DNA of 64,000 nucleotides from Magnetococcus marinus MC-1 (lineage in GTDB: Bacteria > Pseudomonadota > Magnetococcia > Magnetococcales > Magnetococcaceae): NCBI RefSeq assembly GCF_000014865.1, contig NC_008576.1:1827501-1891500 (forward strand), given 5' to 3'. This document shows, piece after piece, positions 38,125 through 48,900 of this stretch. Position 1 is the first letter of the stretch. Each line of letters opens with the position of its first letter. A program made the translations under genes and the position numbers. The notes under the pieces are model-generated. The model had not been told where the DNA came from. It did not search any database and saw nothing but the letters and a program-made list of their open reading frames with translations.

Positions 38125-39402
38125 ATGGCAGACAAAAGCAAAAACGGTGTGGCCAACTTAAATGAAGCGATTCGGCAGAGTTTAATCTTGGTCTTAGCGG
38201 GTGGTCGTGGCAGTCGTTTGAAAAATCTAACCGACACAGAAGCAAAACCAGCGGTTCCCTTTGCGGGCAAATTTCGCATTATTGACTTTGCGCTCTCCAA
38301 CTGCGTCAATTCGGGCATGCGCCGGGTGGGGGTGTTGACCCAATATCGTGCCCATAACCTTATCCAACATGTGCAACGTGGCTGGGGTTCGTTCCGCGCC
38401 GAGTTTGATGAGTTTGTCGAGGTATGGCCCGCCCAGCAGCAGACCGCCGCCGAATCCTGGTACTCAGGCACCGCCGATGCCGTCTATCAAAATATTGATC
38501 TAATCGAAAGCCATCACCCCAAATATGTGGTTATTTTGGGGGGAGACCACATCTATAAACAAGACTACAGCGTTATGCTGGATCATCACATTACCAGTGG
38601 TGCCCAGGTGACAGTGGCGTGCCTGGAGGTCCCGGTGGCCGAGGCCCGTGAGTTTGGTGTTATGGATGTGGACGAGCAAGACCAGATTGTCAAATTTTTA
38701 GAGAAACCTCAGACCCCTCCAGAGCTACCCAACCGTCCGGGTTGGGCGTTGGCAAGCATGGGGATCTATATCTTCGATCATGAACTGCTGGTGGAGCAGT
38801 TGGAGCGGGATGCCTTGTTGGAGGACTCCTCTCACGATTTTGGCAAAGATCTTATTCCCTATCTGGTGCCCAAAGTGAAAGTTATGGCGCACCGTTTCTC
38901 CCACAGTTGTGTGGGCTTGGATGGTAAAAAAGAGCCCTATTGGCGGGATGTGGGTACCCTGGATGCCTACTGGGAAGCCAATATGGACCTAACCCATGTT
39001 ACCCCAGAGTTGGATCTGTACGATCCAAAATGGCCCATTTGGACCTACCAAGTGCAGCGCCCAGCCGCCAAATTTGTGTTTAATGATGACTCACGGCGGG
39101 GCTATGCGGTGGATAGTTTGGTCTCGGCGGGGTGCGTTGTTTCGGGTTCTGCCGTGGAGCGCTCCTTACTGTTTACCGATGTGCGGGTCAACTCTTACAG
39201 CTTTGTGAGCGATTCTGTCATTCTGTCTCATGCGGATATTGGGCGTAAATGTACCCTGATTAAGTGCATTGTTGGCCCCAATACGGTGATTCCCGATGGT
39301 ATGGTGATTGGTAAGGACCCTCAACTGGATGCTCAACGCTTTTATCGTACCGAGGGTGGAGTGACGCTGGTCACGCAGGAACATATCGACAAGCTTAAGT
39401 AA
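38125..39402 (+). CDS. glgC: Glucose-1-phosphate adenylyltransferase (ADP-glucose pyrophosphorylase)
   Basis: 425 residues. N-terminal nucleotidyltransferase domain with [29 protein letters not shown], and [10 protein letters not shown]; glucose-1-phosphate binding region FLEKP; C-terminal left-handed beta-helix for allosteric regulation ([20 protein letters not shown]). It makes ADP-glucose for both synthases and is usually the controlled step, activated by sugar phosphates. The ribosome-binding site GGGAG is well placed before ATG 38125. Monocistronic, with a terminator after it. Confidence 0.97.
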   Translation: MADKSKNGVANLNEAIRQSLILVLAGGRGSRLKNLTDTEAKPAVPFAGKFRIIDFALSNCVNSGMRRVGVLTQYRAHNLIQHVQRGWGSFRAEFDEFVEVWPAQQQTAAESWYSGTADAVYQNIDLIESHHPKYVVILGGDHIYKQDYSVMLDHHITSGAQVTVACLEVPVAEAREFGVMDVDEQDQIVKFLEKPQTPPELPNRPGWALASMGIYIFDHELLVEQLERDALLEDSSHDFGKDLIPYLVPKVKVMAHRFSHSCVGLDGKKEPYWRDVGTLDAYWEANMDLTHVTPELDLYDPKWPIWTYQVQRPAAKFVFNDDSRRGYAVDSLVSAGCVVSGSAVERSLLFTDVRVNSYSFVSDSVILSHADIGRKCTLIKCIVGPNTVIPDGMVIGKDPQLDAQRFYRTEGGVTLVTQEHIDKLK

Positions 39403-39426
39403 AATTGGCATAACTGTTTGAAATTA

Positions 39427-39458
39427 AAAAAAGCCTGACCGAATGGTCAGGCTTTTTT
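39427..39458 (+). terminator. Intrinsic terminator after glgC
   Basis: Perfect 14-base arms AAAAAAGCCTGACC and GGTCAGGCTTTTTT around GAAT; symmetrical A/T runs. Confidence 0.93.
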
Positions 39459-39569
39459 AGGTGGTGCCGTAAAATAGGGGCTATTCATGCCAGTAGTGGG
39501 GTGGTGAAAAAGGTGACATCATGGCGACGAATTTTCTTTGAAGCGACCCCCACGATAGGGAATAATAAG

Positions 39570-39598
39570 AAAAGGGCCTCTTCAAACGCGGCCCTTTT
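39570..39598 (+). terminator. Second hairpin between glgC and purA
   Basis: AAAAGGGCC and GGCCCTTTTG pair around an 11-base loop. It follows the glgC terminator by about 110 bases; it may be a back-up terminator or end a short unrecognised RNA. The rest of 39403-39741 contains no supported gene. Confidence 0.5.
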
Positions 39599-39624
39599 GT
39601 GTGTTATAAGCCAGACGGAAATAA

Positions 39625-41040
<1,416 letters not shown>

Positions 41041-41272
41041 GGGAGCCAGGATCATCTGGGGGGCGGTTTTGCGTTCCAGCCAAGTAGGTTACGATGGCGG
41101 TACCGCGGTGTTGAGTGGTTTTCAATAAAGTTTGGCTTTATGGCGCGCCTTAAGTAACACATGAGGCGCTTGATTTGTCGGGCTTTCTGCCTGTTCCTCT
41201 AGGACGCAGGCGATTGCAAAAACGCCGTTATTAAGTGAGTAATCATAGGTTAAACGGTGGTTGTGATGGGAT
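41041..41272 (+). other. Long 3' region of purA, possible small RNA
   Basis: 230 bases with no coding features between the purA stop and the terminator at 41273-41309. It contains short self-complementary parts. Such spacing is unusually long for a terminator of the preceding gene, so a separate small transcript is possible but unproven. Confidence 0.3.
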
Positions 41273-41309
41273 AAAAAGCTGCATGCCTGCCGGGCATGCA
41301 GCTTTTTTT
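41273..41309 (+). terminator. Strong intrinsic terminator downstream of purA
   Basis: AAAAAGCTGCATGCC and GGCATGCAGCTTTTT form perfect 15-base arms around a five-base loop, followed by two more T. Confidence 0.9.
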
Positions 41310-41490
41310 GCAACCTAGGGCTAAATTTTTTGTGAGGAACGGTTTAAAGTGTTACGTAAACCAACGTGTCATTGAAAAGCTACTTGAATAATGGGTGAAA
41401 AGAAGCCTATTTCTATGTGGAAACAGAGTAGCTTCTGCGTTATGCTTTATCGAAGAGCGGTTTCATTACACAAAAAATAAGGGGTGTTCG

Positions 41491-41979
41491 ATGATGCTAC
41501 AGGTGGGTATGAAACAATGGATGGGGATGATGGCGCTGGTGGTGGCTTTGATGGTGTCGGTACCTGCTCAGGCAGGCGGTAATCCCGAAGTGCCAGCTGC
41601 CGTTGATGGGGTAACCATTGTTGACTCCGAGCAGGTGATGGCTGCTATGGAGAGTGGTAGCGCCTTTTTGTTGGATTGCCGTAAGGCTTCTGGTTTTAGT
41701 GGCGGCACTGTTCCCGGTTCGGTGAACTGTCAGGTGGCGACCGGCGATGCAACGTTGGATGATGCTGACGTTGCGGCGACGATGGAAAAATTGAAAGCAG
41801 AGTGTGCAGGTTTGATGGATCAGCCTAAGGATAAGGCGATTATCACCTTTTGCAACGGTTTGACCTGCTGGCGTAGCCCTAAGGCGGCTCTGGCGCTGAC
41901 CAAATTAGGCTTTAGCAACGTGCAGTGGTACCGCTTGGGTATGAACGACTGGAAAGCACAATCCCTACCCATAGAGTGA
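41491..41979 (+). CDS. Exported rhodanese-like protein
   Basis: 162 residues. Signal peptide at 1-28 (hydrophobic MMALVVALMVSVPAQA, then Gly-Gly). Rhodanese fold with an active-site loop FCNGLTCWRSPKAA, where the first Cys holds the persulfide and the second (CNGLTC) could form a disulfide. ATG 41491 is preceded by AAGGGG. Expected in the periplasm. Catalysing sulfur transfer there is the family role; partners unknown. The spacing between the two Cys differs from the simplest CxxGxR loops. It is monocistronic between two terminators. Confidence 0.88.
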   Translation: MMLQVGMKQWMGMMALVVALMVSVPAQAGGNPEVPAAVDGVTIVDSEQVMAAMESGSAFLLDCRKASGFSGGTVPGSVNCQVATGDATLDDADVAATMEKLKAECAGLMDQPKDKAIITFCNGLTCWRSPKAALALTKLGFSNVQWYRLGMNDWKAQSLPIE

Positions 41980-41994
41980 CCGTTTTGGCGGAAC

Positions 41995-42034
41995 CGAGGG
42001 GCTGCTGAGCGTATCTCTTCAGTCCCCTCGATTT
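41995..42034 (+). terminator. Terminator after the rhodanese gene
   Basis: CGAGGGG (41995-42001) pairs with CCCCTCG (42024-42030), with an inner CTG(CTGA)/CTTCAG pairing, followed by ATTTT. Confidence 0.75.
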
Positions 42035-42139
42035 TGCACTGGGGGTATATGCTGGCTTAACAGGTGTTGAGCAGGGGACAGGGTCGGTGCGGTTGATCGG
42101 GCGTTCTGTGGTTGATGGGATGGGTTCATAGGTTGGCTG

Positions 42140-42179
42140 GACCTGACTTGGCGTCTCTGAGAGTCAGGTCGTTTTTTTT
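42140..42179 (+). terminator. Orphan intrinsic terminator upstream of the chemoreceptor gene
   Basis: GACCTGACT (42140-42148) pairs with AGTCAGGTC (42162-42170), then G and eight T. The previous gene already has a terminator at 41995-42034, so this one may end a small transcript from 42035 on. Confidence 0.8.
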
Positions 42180-42213
42180 GTGGTTCTACAGCACTCATTA
42201 GGATAGGAACTCC

Positions 42214-44802
42214 ATGCAATTTTTCAAAAATCTCTCTCTGCGCGTCAAATTATTGATGACCATTTTGCTGCCACTGGTGGTGATTTTGTTTATTTCATTG
42301 ATGTTCCTGCAAAATATGCAGGATGATGCCATTGAGCGCATGCTGAGCAGTAAGCATGATGCCTACGCGAAAAACCTACAAAGTCTGATTACCGCACGGG
42401 GGGATACCCTAATGCGGATTGCAGATGTCCCACGAACCGATAAAAAGCTTATTGCGGCGCTTAAAAAAGCGGACTCTGAGTTGGTTAGAAAGCAGGCCGA
42501 TAGTGTATGGAACCTGTTAGCCAATGAAAAACGTGGGGCGTTGTTTTTTTGGAACAGTCGTCTTACGCCCAGTGTGATGACCTCTTATTATGAGCAGAAA
42601 AACGGTCAGGATGAGGCCAATTATAACGCACCACTGCTGGACCAACTAGATCGAGCCGATAAAAAAATTATGACCTATGGTATTGAACGTTTTCCCGATG
42701 GCAAGGTGCGTTTAATGCAAATTTCCCCCTATTACAACAAGCGCAATGCGGATAAAAACGACAAGCGCGGCACCTATAATATGGTGGTGTTGGGGAGTGA
42801 TCTGGAATTAATTTTGGAAGAGTTACAGGTACTGCTCGGCGTTCAAAAAATCTCTTTGGTCGAAGTAAAAAATAAAGATCAAGAGGACAGCGCCCGGTTA
42901 CAGAAAAGCACAGCAGTATTTGACTTGGTGTTAAAAGATGTCAATAAACACGCGGTAATTATGGTTCGTGTTGAGGAAGATGTATCCCACATTTTAAACA
43001 ATTATAAGCGCGTCATGATAAAAATTGATGGCGTTATTTTAGGGGTTGCCATGGTGGCTGCCCTGTTTGCTTTATTTTTTACCAAAAGTTTGGTGGTGCG
43101 TATTGGCGCCATCAATGCCTTATTGGAGCGTGTGGGGCAAGGCCATGTCAGTGGTTCGGTGCCGGTGCGTTGTCAAGATGAGGTGGATGCCATTGGAGGC
43201 GGTGTCAACCAGATGGTTGAGGGGTTGCGCAGTAGCATTGGTACCTTGAGCGTACAAGCTGAAACCATAGCTGCGTGTGCCGATGGCTTGGTAACACTGC
43301 GGGATCAGTTAGAGGGTGACGCGGGCACGCAGAGCACGATGATGGCTGACGTGGTGGGACACAACAGTAAATTAGTGGAGGCTTTTGCGCGTATTGAGGT
43401 CGCCATGGATAAGGTGGAACAGCGCGCTATAGAGACCTCAGAGGCCGCCGTGTTGTTATCGGGAAATGTGCAAGATATCGCCGAGACTTCGGAGATGGTG
43501 AGCCAGAATATTAACACGGTGGCCGCTGCTTCGGAGCAGATGCACAGCAACATGTCCGAGGTAAAGAGCAACCTGCATTTGGTCAATCAGTCGGTGGGAG
43601 AGACTGGGGAGAACCTGCAAGGCATGGCCAATGCCGTGTTCCAGGTGCGCCATCTCTGTCATGAGGCTGGTGAACAGGCCAAGAGTGCCAATGTGCGGGC
43701 TAAAAACACCCATCAGGTTGTGGATCAGCTCAACAGTTCGGCAGATGAAATTGGCAAGGTGGTTGGGATTATTAAAAATATTGCGGATCAAACCAACATG
43801 TTGGCTTTGAACGCCTCCATTGAGGCTGCGGGGGCAGGGGAGGCGGGTAAAGGGTTCGCCGTGGTGGCTAATGAGGTTAAAGAGTTGGCTAGGCAGACAG
43901 CCGATGCGACGGCGATGATCTCGAAACAAATTAGCACGATCCAAGGTCATACCGAGCAGGCTTCGACAGCGGTTATGGAGATCGCCACGGCGGTCAATGA
44001 TATCCACCAATCGCTGAACAATGTGACGGAGGCTGTGGAGGCACAGGAAACCCTGAGCAAAAATGTGGTGGACCATATGCGCCATCTTTCGGAGGCCTCG
44101 GATGCGGTGATGCGCAATACGGATGAGTTGGACTTTGCTGCCCGTGAGATTGCCCGTTCGACGGCCGAGGCTGCGGCGGGTGCCACGCAAATTGCCACCA
44201 CTTCATCGGAGGCGGCGACCTTTGCGCAAAAGGTGGCCCAGCAAAGTGAGGATACGCAACAGGTCACCAGTGAGGCAAAAGGGGTGGTGCAGCAGACCAC
44301 TGAATCGTCCAAAACGGTTGCCCGGGTAGTGGCTGATGCACAGGGCATCAATCGCTGTGTTACCAACGCGATTTATAGTTTTGCCAAAATGACCGGTGCC
44401 ATTGAAGAGGCGACCGCCACCCTACACCAGGCACAGTCACGTTTTGATCTAGGCCCGGTGCCCTTTGATTTGCGACGGGTTAAAAGTGGCGTCATGCAGT
44501 GGCAGTGCTATGGTCAAAAACTGGCAGAAGGCCGTATGAAACTCTCTGCCAATGAGCAAGCTGGGGATCGCTTTCAGCAGGAAAGTATGAGCGAAACGTT
44601 ATCGGGTCAGGTGCGCGAGGGGTTGGATGGGGATTCCTTAAAAAAACTGGATGAGCAGTTGGCGCTGTTGGTGAGCTTGTTACAGGCGGCGCAGCAGAGT
44701 GCGGTTTCGAGTAAGGAGTTTGTTGACCGTTATAATCAGGGTCGAGCAGAGCTGTTTAAACGGTTGGACATCTTATATGAGCGTGATGTAACTCCGCGCT
44801 AG
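42214..44802 (+). CDS. Methyl-accepting chemotaxis protein with a degenerate CZB-like C terminus
   Basis: 862 residues. TM1 at 12-32, a periplasmic sensor domain of about 235 residues, TM2 near 270-292, HAMP, a long coiled coil and the signalling tip ([37 protein letters not shown]), then a C-terminal helical region from about 740. The latter follows the spacing of the CZB zinc-binding domain ([17 protein letters not shown]), but all four ligands (His, Cys, His, His) are replaced. It has no C-terminal pentapeptide for CheR. It should bind CheW/CheA. AGGATAGGAA precedes ATG 42214. The IS block lies just downstream. Confidence 0.92.
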   Translation: MQFFKNLSLRVKLLMTILLPLVVILFISLMFLQNMQDDAIERMLSSKHDAYAKNLQSLITARGDTLMRIADVPRTDKKLIAALKKADSELVRKQADSVWNLLANEKRGALFFWNSRLTPSVMTSYYEQKNGQDEANYNAPLLDQLDRADKKIMTYGIERFPDGKVRLMQISPYYNKRNADKNDKRGTYNMVVLGSDLELILEELQVLLGVQKISLVEVKNKDQEDSARLQKSTAVFDLVLKDVNKHAVIMVRVEEDVSHILNNYKRVMIKIDGVILGVAMVAALFALFFTKSLVVRIGAINALLERVGQGHVSGSVPVRCQDEVDAIGGGVNQMVEGLRSSIGTLSVQAETIAACADGLVTLRDQLEGDAGTQSTMMADVVGHNSKLVEAFARIEVAMDKVEQRAIETSEAAVLLSGNVQDIAETSEMVSQNINTVAAASEQMHSNMSEVKSNLHLVNQSVGETGENLQGMANAVFQVRHLCHEAGEQAKSANVRAKNTHQVVDQLNSSADEIGKVVGIIKNIADQTNMLALNASIEAAGAGEAGKGFAVVANEVKELARQTADATAMISKQISTIQGHTEQASTAVMEIATAVNDIHQSLNNVTEAVEAQETLSKNVVDHMRHLSEASDAVMRNTDELDFAAREIARSTAEAAAGATQIATTSSEAATFAQKVAQQSEDTQQVTSEAKGVVQQTTESSKTVARVVADAQGINRCVTNAIYSFAKMTGAIEEATATLHQAQSRFDLGPVPFDLRRVKSGVMQWQCYGQKLAEGRMKLSANEQAGDRFQQESMSETLSGQVREGLDGDSLKKLDEQLALLVSLLQAAQQSAVSSKEFVDRYNQGRAELFKRLDILYERDVTPR

Positions 44803-44859
44803 TTGGGGCGTTCCCCGCAAACGGGAAGTCGGGTTTGGGCTTGTCACAACTGCGGTGCA

Positions 44860-44897
44860 AAAGAAGACGCTTTCCTTAAGCAGGTAGGCGTCTTTTT
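44860..44897 (+). terminator. Intrinsic terminator after the chemoreceptor gene
   Basis: AAGAAGACGC and GCGTCTTTTTTG arms around a 17-base loop. Confidence 0.8.
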
Positions 44898-45121
44898 TGT
44901 GCGTGGCTTGAGGGCCGTTGGCCGCTCTAAAAGCCCCTGGATGGGTGAATAACCTTAACGGGGGCGATTTTTTAGGCAGCTTGGGGGGTGATATTTGATG
45001 AAAGCGGGGGCTCTTAACCCATGTTTAACAGGCTATTGTAGAAGATCTTAAAATACAGAATCTTACGATGTGTATTTTTTTCGAGTGGCACTACAAACTG
45101 TGCATTCTTTGGAAAATGTGC

Positions 45122-46951
45122 TCAGACGACCATCTTTTTCACCCCGCCTGGGTTTGCATGGATTCCAAGCGCCTGGAAGATTTTCTGTTGTTCAGGCTCA
45201 GGTCTGGTGGCTTTGCGCACCTGCAAGGAATGTCCATCGGGTCGTCGAAATGAAGCGGTAATCCGGCACTGGCTGGAGAGGATGTCTCGCAGCGTGCTCC
45301 AGCGACCGTGGATACCTTTTTCCGCCAATTGTTGACGTATTATCTGTACGATCTGGTAGGTCAGCACGGTGATAAACAGATGACCATCGCTGCGTTCCTC
45401 TTTCCGATGGAAGAGTGGACGCAAGCCCAATTCCGATTTGAGAGAGCGAAACACCGATTCCAGATCCGTGAGGGTGATGTAGGTGCGCCATAAGCGCTCC
45501 TCATCCCAGCCGGTCTCGTTGCTACGCAGGCAGTAGACCCCAGGGTGGGTCAGCGAGGTGCCATCGAGCGGTTTTTGTTTCCAATGGATGGCTTGGGCCT
45601 GCAAACCACTGTCGTCCGGGATGATTTCGATGTGGTAGTGCTGGCCTATACCACGATTTTTTTCTTTCAGCCGTCCAATGCGCTCCCAAAGTTTATCGAT
45701 ATTCTTTGTGGTGCGGGGCTTGGAAAGCCCCTCGGAGAGCTTAGTCAGACCGGCTTCAAAGCGCTCGGCAAAACGCCGGGAGATCCCCTTTTCCTTTTCC
45801 GCACGGCGTTGGGAATGACAGTAAAGCCTCACCTCCTGGCCATCGTCGCTGAGAACTTTTTGGATGTGGATCTGTTCCTTTGCGGCCGTTTCGATACATG
45901 CAGCACCGTTGAAATCGAATTGCCGCTCGCGTTCTCGGCTGACCACCAGATAACGATAGCCTTTGTCGCGTAACCAGACAAGATTGGCCTCAGTGGCTAC
46001 CCCCCGATCCATAACCACCAAGGCACCATTGGGAGCATTCAAGCCTTTGAGCATCCCTTCCAGGGTGCTCCCTTCGGAGACATTGCCGGGGAAAATCTGC
46101 GAACGGCGCACAAACCCGCTACCGTCGAGTACCAGACCCAAGGTCAACAGGGGAGAGTCGCAACGCTTCTCCTTTGAGCGCCCCCGCTGAGCTTTGCTGT
46201 TTCCTTCTGCCTCTCCCTCAAAATAGGTATTGGTCAAATCGTATAAGGTGACGGTGCCCGGCAGGTTGAATAGATCGTTAATCTTGGAAAACAATCTGTT
46301 TTCGATAGCCTCGCGGTTTCTGATCAATAGGTCTGAAACTCGGTAAAATTGCATCAGGCTCATGGTCTCGAAGTCCACATCAAGCAACTCCCCTAGGCCG
46401 CTTTGGGCGCTGAGCCATCTATGCAGCGCCCGTTCGGAACCAGGTGCGGCCATGCGTCCAATAATGGCGCCGATGGCTGCGGCTCGCTGAGGGCCGGTTA
46501 GTCCGACATCGGCCAACAGTTCTGTAAACCCTGCCTTACCCATGGCCCATAGTCCCACCTGCTCCACCCCCACACTCCGGGGGCGGCTCATTTCAAGAGA
46601 GTCCACCAATACTGTTTGCACATCCTCTGGGGAAAGGCCGGTTTCCGTCTCCTTGGCAGACGGGATTGCTTCCGGCTGACGGGTCAACAATTGCGCGACA
46701 ATACGCTGGGCCTCCCGCTCCACTTGCGAAGGACAATCAAGAGAAATCAGTGTCTTCTGAGGGCTTAGCAGTTGATCGATACGTGAACACAAGGTGGGCC
46801 AGTGATTCTGGCCTATGGCGAAATGACGGCCAAGATTCAAGAGTGTCACCTGCCTGACCTTCGTGCCGACACGAAGGGATTGAACCAGGCGATGCGTGTA
46901 GTAAGATTCGCCTGTGGCTGTATTGCGGGTTTGTGTGCGTCGTATATACAT
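45122..46951 (-). CDS. IS1634-family transposase
   Basis: 609 residues. N-terminal MYIRRTQTRN..YYTHRLV is typical. DDE residues appear as LYDLTNTYFEG (first Asp), LVVMDRGVATEANLVWL (second Asp) and LESVFRSLKSELGLRPLFH (Glu in the IS4-type YREK-like region). The reading frame is complete. ATG 46951 is chosen because the preceding residues are not family-like. The IS4 insertion lies about 110 bases upstream of this start, between the gene and its own terminal repeat, so expression from the original end may be disrupted. Confidence 0.92.
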   Translation of the reverse strand: MYIRRTQTRNTATGESYYTHRLVQSLRVGTKVRQVTLLNLGRHFAIGQNHWPTLCSRIDQLLSPQKTLISLDCPSQVEREAQRIVAQLLTRQPEAIPSAKETETGLSPEDVQTVLVDSLEMSRPRSVGVEQVGLWAMGKAGFTELLADVGLTGPQRAAAIGAIIGRMAAPGSERALHRWLSAQSGLGELLDVDFETMSLMQFYRVSDLLIRNREAIENRLFSKINDLFNLPGTVTLYDLTNTYFEGEAEGNSKAQRGRSKEKRCDSPLLTLGLVLDGSGFVRRSQIFPGNVSEGSTLEGMLKGLNAPNGALVVMDRGVATEANLVWLRDKGYRYLVVSRERERQFDFNGAACIETAAKEQIHIQKVLSDDGQEVRLYCHSQRRAEKEKGISRRFAERFEAGLTKLSEGLSKPRTTKNIDKLWERIGRLKEKNRGIGQHYHIEIIPDDSGLQAQAIHWKQKPLDGTSLTHPGVYCLRSNETGWDEERLWRTYITLTDLESVFRSLKSELGLRPLFHRKEERSDGHLFITVLTYQIVQIIRQQLAEKGIHGRWSTLRDILSSQCRITASFRRPDGHSLQVRKATRPEPEQQKIFQALGIHANPGGVKKMVV

Positions 46952-47053
46952 ACTCGGAATGATACCAAAAGCACCATGGTGGCGCAAGACATAATAATTT
47001 ATTATGGCACTACAAAACATGTTTGAATTTGTGAGTACATATAAATCAATATG

Positions 47054-47060
47054 TTAAAAT
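47054..47060. repeat. Left target-site duplication of the IS4 element
   Basis: TTAAAAT, identical to the bases directly after the right end (48658-48664). Confidence 0.85.
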
Positions 47061-48657
47061 CTCAAGTTTCGCAGTTCGTTGACCGATCAATTGGACTGAT
47101 ATTTGCCAACCAAGTCAAGGGCAAAGCTGCCTCGTGTATGCTATAATTCTGGTGTCGAATCAGTCAGATAGCTCAGGGACGAGGCCAGCTTCATGAATCA
47201 GCATAACAGGGAACAGGCTACTGTGCCTACCCCCATGATTGACGAGATCAAAACCCAATCCTTTGGAGTATTCGGCGTAGATAACGCTATCGTCGATTTT
47301 CTCCAGGAAATTGGCTTCCAGGCGATATTCAATCGGCGCGGATGGAGCAAACGAACGGGGAAGGATCTTCCGACGCTGATCATGTTACTGATCCTGCATC
47401 CTCTGTTGAAGGTGCCATCCATTCACCTTTTTTGCCGCGACCACTTTCTGTCGGTCTTCGCGGTAGGCAAGGATACCTTCTACCGGTTGCTCCAACGCCA
47501 ATTTCCATGGCGGAATGCGCATTGGGCGCTAATCAAAAAGTTACTACCCCAGTGGCGAACGCTGGATCTCGGCCCCGGCTACCTTGTTGCCGATACCACC
47601 GTCAAAGAGAAGCGTGGTGATCGTATTGAAGGTGTTTGCTGGCATCATGACCACAATACCGGCCGCTCAGTTGCAGGTTTTGAAGCAGCCCACTTGGTCT
47701 GGGTTAACAAGCAGGGAACCTTGCCACTGGATGCCGCTTTGCGTTTTTCAAAGCGGCCTCTGATCAGCAATCTGCTCCACATCCTCAGTTACCGGTTCGA
47801 TTGTCGCTCACATCTTGGACGGCGTTACCGTGAGGCGGCCAAGATGTCTAAGCTTGATCAGACTGTCGACATGGTTGCCAGAGCCATTCAAGCTGGGATT
47901 CCGGCCCAGTATTTTCTCGCCGATGCTTGGTACTCATCGGTTAAGTTCGTCAAGAAAATCCTGGATCTGGGCGTGGTCCCCCTGATCCGATGGAAGCGCA
48001 ACAACACCAAGTTCCTATTCCAGGGCGAGAGACTGACCAGTGCCGAACTTTACACCCGGTTTGCCAAGGGCAAGATCAGGAAAGCTAAGGGGTCCAAGCG
48101 CTTCAAAGGAACCTTCCTAGATGCAGAGCACCCCGAAATCGGCCTTATACGTCTGTTCTTCGTCCGGCTGATCGATCCGAAAACCGGCTCGAAGGAGTGG
48201 GCCGTCTTTCTGACCACAGACCGGTCAATGGGGCTGTCAAATATGATCGAGCACTACGCCAACCGCTGGGGAATCGAAGTTTTCTACAAGGAATCCAAAC
48301 AGCACCTTGGTTTCCTTAATGAATCCGTCCGATCCTTCGAAGCAGTCATCGCCTGCCTACACCTAGCTGCCATGCGCCATGCTGTTCTCTCCAGCATGGT
48401 GGCGATCAAAGGCAGCCAGCGGGATCAACTCGCCCACAATCTGGCCGCTTTGACCTATGCCCGAAAGCTCTGGCATACCTTCCGCGCCATCTTCAATGAT
48501 GCCCTTGGCCGAACATCCATTCTTGAAAATCACCAAAAAAACGAGGTAATTGAACTCTTTGAACAGGAGGTCGAGGCTTGGCTCAGCAAGGCATTGATGC
48601 TCGATCCCCTTGGTTCACAACGTCAAATTCTGGCCGAAACGAACTGCGAAACTTGAG
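47061..48657 (+). mobile_element. IS4-family insertion sequence (1597 bp) nested in the IS1634 element
   Basis: Perfect 20-base inverted ends: CTCAAGTTTCGCAGTTCGTT at 47061-47080 and its complement at 48638-48657, flanked by TTAAAAT on both sides. One transposase gene fills the element and its stop codon lies inside the right end. The order of events is clear: the IS1634 element was present first. Confidence 0.95.
47193..48656 (+). CDS. IS4-family transposase
   Basis: 487 residues. Helical N-terminal region, then a DDE domain: VADTTVKEK (first Asp), FLADAWYSS (second Asp) and YANRWGIEVFYKESKQHLG, which fits the Y-(2)-R-(3)-E-(6)-K signature of IS4 transposases exactly. The final residues NCET are encoded by the right inverted repeat. 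The frame is intact, so the element can be active. A GAGG segment precedes ATG 47193. Confidence 0.95.
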   Translation: MNQHNREQATVPTPMIDEIKTQSFGVFGVDNAIVDFLQEIGFQAIFNRRGWSKRTGKDLPTLIMLLILHPLLKVPSIHLFCRDHFLSVFAVGKDTFYRLLQRQFPWRNAHWALIKKLLPQWRTLDLGPGYLVADTTVKEKRGDRIEGVCWHHDHNTGRSVAGFEAAHLVWVNKQGTLPLDAALRFSKRPLISNLLHILSYRFDCRSHLGRRYREAAKMSKLDQTVDMVARAIQAGIPAQYFLADAWYSSVKFVKKILDLGVVPLIRWKRNNTKFLFQGERLTSAELYTRFAKGKIRKAKGSKRFKGTFLDAEHPEIGLIRLFFVRLIDPKTGSKEWAVFLTTDRSMGLSNMIEHYANRWGIEVFYKESKQHLGFLNESVRSFEAVIACLHLAAMRHAVLSSMVAIKGSQRDQLAHNLAALTYARKLWHTFRAIFNDALGRTSILENHQKNEVIELFEQEVEAWLSKALMLDPLGSQRQILAETNCET

Positions 48658-48664
48658 TTAAAAT
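48658..48664. repeat. Right target-site duplication of the IS4 element
   Basis: TTAAAAT, copy of 47054-47060. Confidence 0.85.
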
Positions 48665-48900
48665 ATATCAATAGGCCAAACATGCCTAAATTCGGTAGAG
48701 AAATGTTAAACATGGGTTAACAAGATGCCGTTTTTTCTATCAAGATTGTCTTGCAATTGTACCAATAAATTTTGAATAATTGGAAATGTCGTTATGTAAA
48801 TGAGGGATATTTGGAACGCCGTTTTGTTAATCGCTGGGGATTGTCGAAAGTCAGCATGCATGTTGACTTTTGACATGATTGCTAGGGGGGAGCACCGCAG

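Larger units (their letters stand above)
45014..48720 (-). mobile_element. IS1634-family element interrupted by an IS4-family element
   Basis: The 17-base sequence TTAACCCATGTTTAACA at 45014-45030 is repeated in inverse at 48704-48720, and the IS1634-type transposase lies between. The 1597-bp IS4 element plus its duplication (47061-48664) splits the 5' side of the IS1634 element; without it the element is about 2.1 kb. If the ends are CCCATG..., TTAA is the duplicated target, but TTAA is itself palindromic, so this is ambiguous. A 12-base direct repeat TGGCACTACAAA at 45086-45097 and 47005-47016 frames the transposase gene and offers alternative boundaries. Confidence 0.8.

Noticed and set aside
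47005-47080. IS1634 right end placed directly before the IS4 element
   Set aside because: No inverted copy of the left end is present there; the matching 17-base end lies beyond the IS4 element at 48704-48720.
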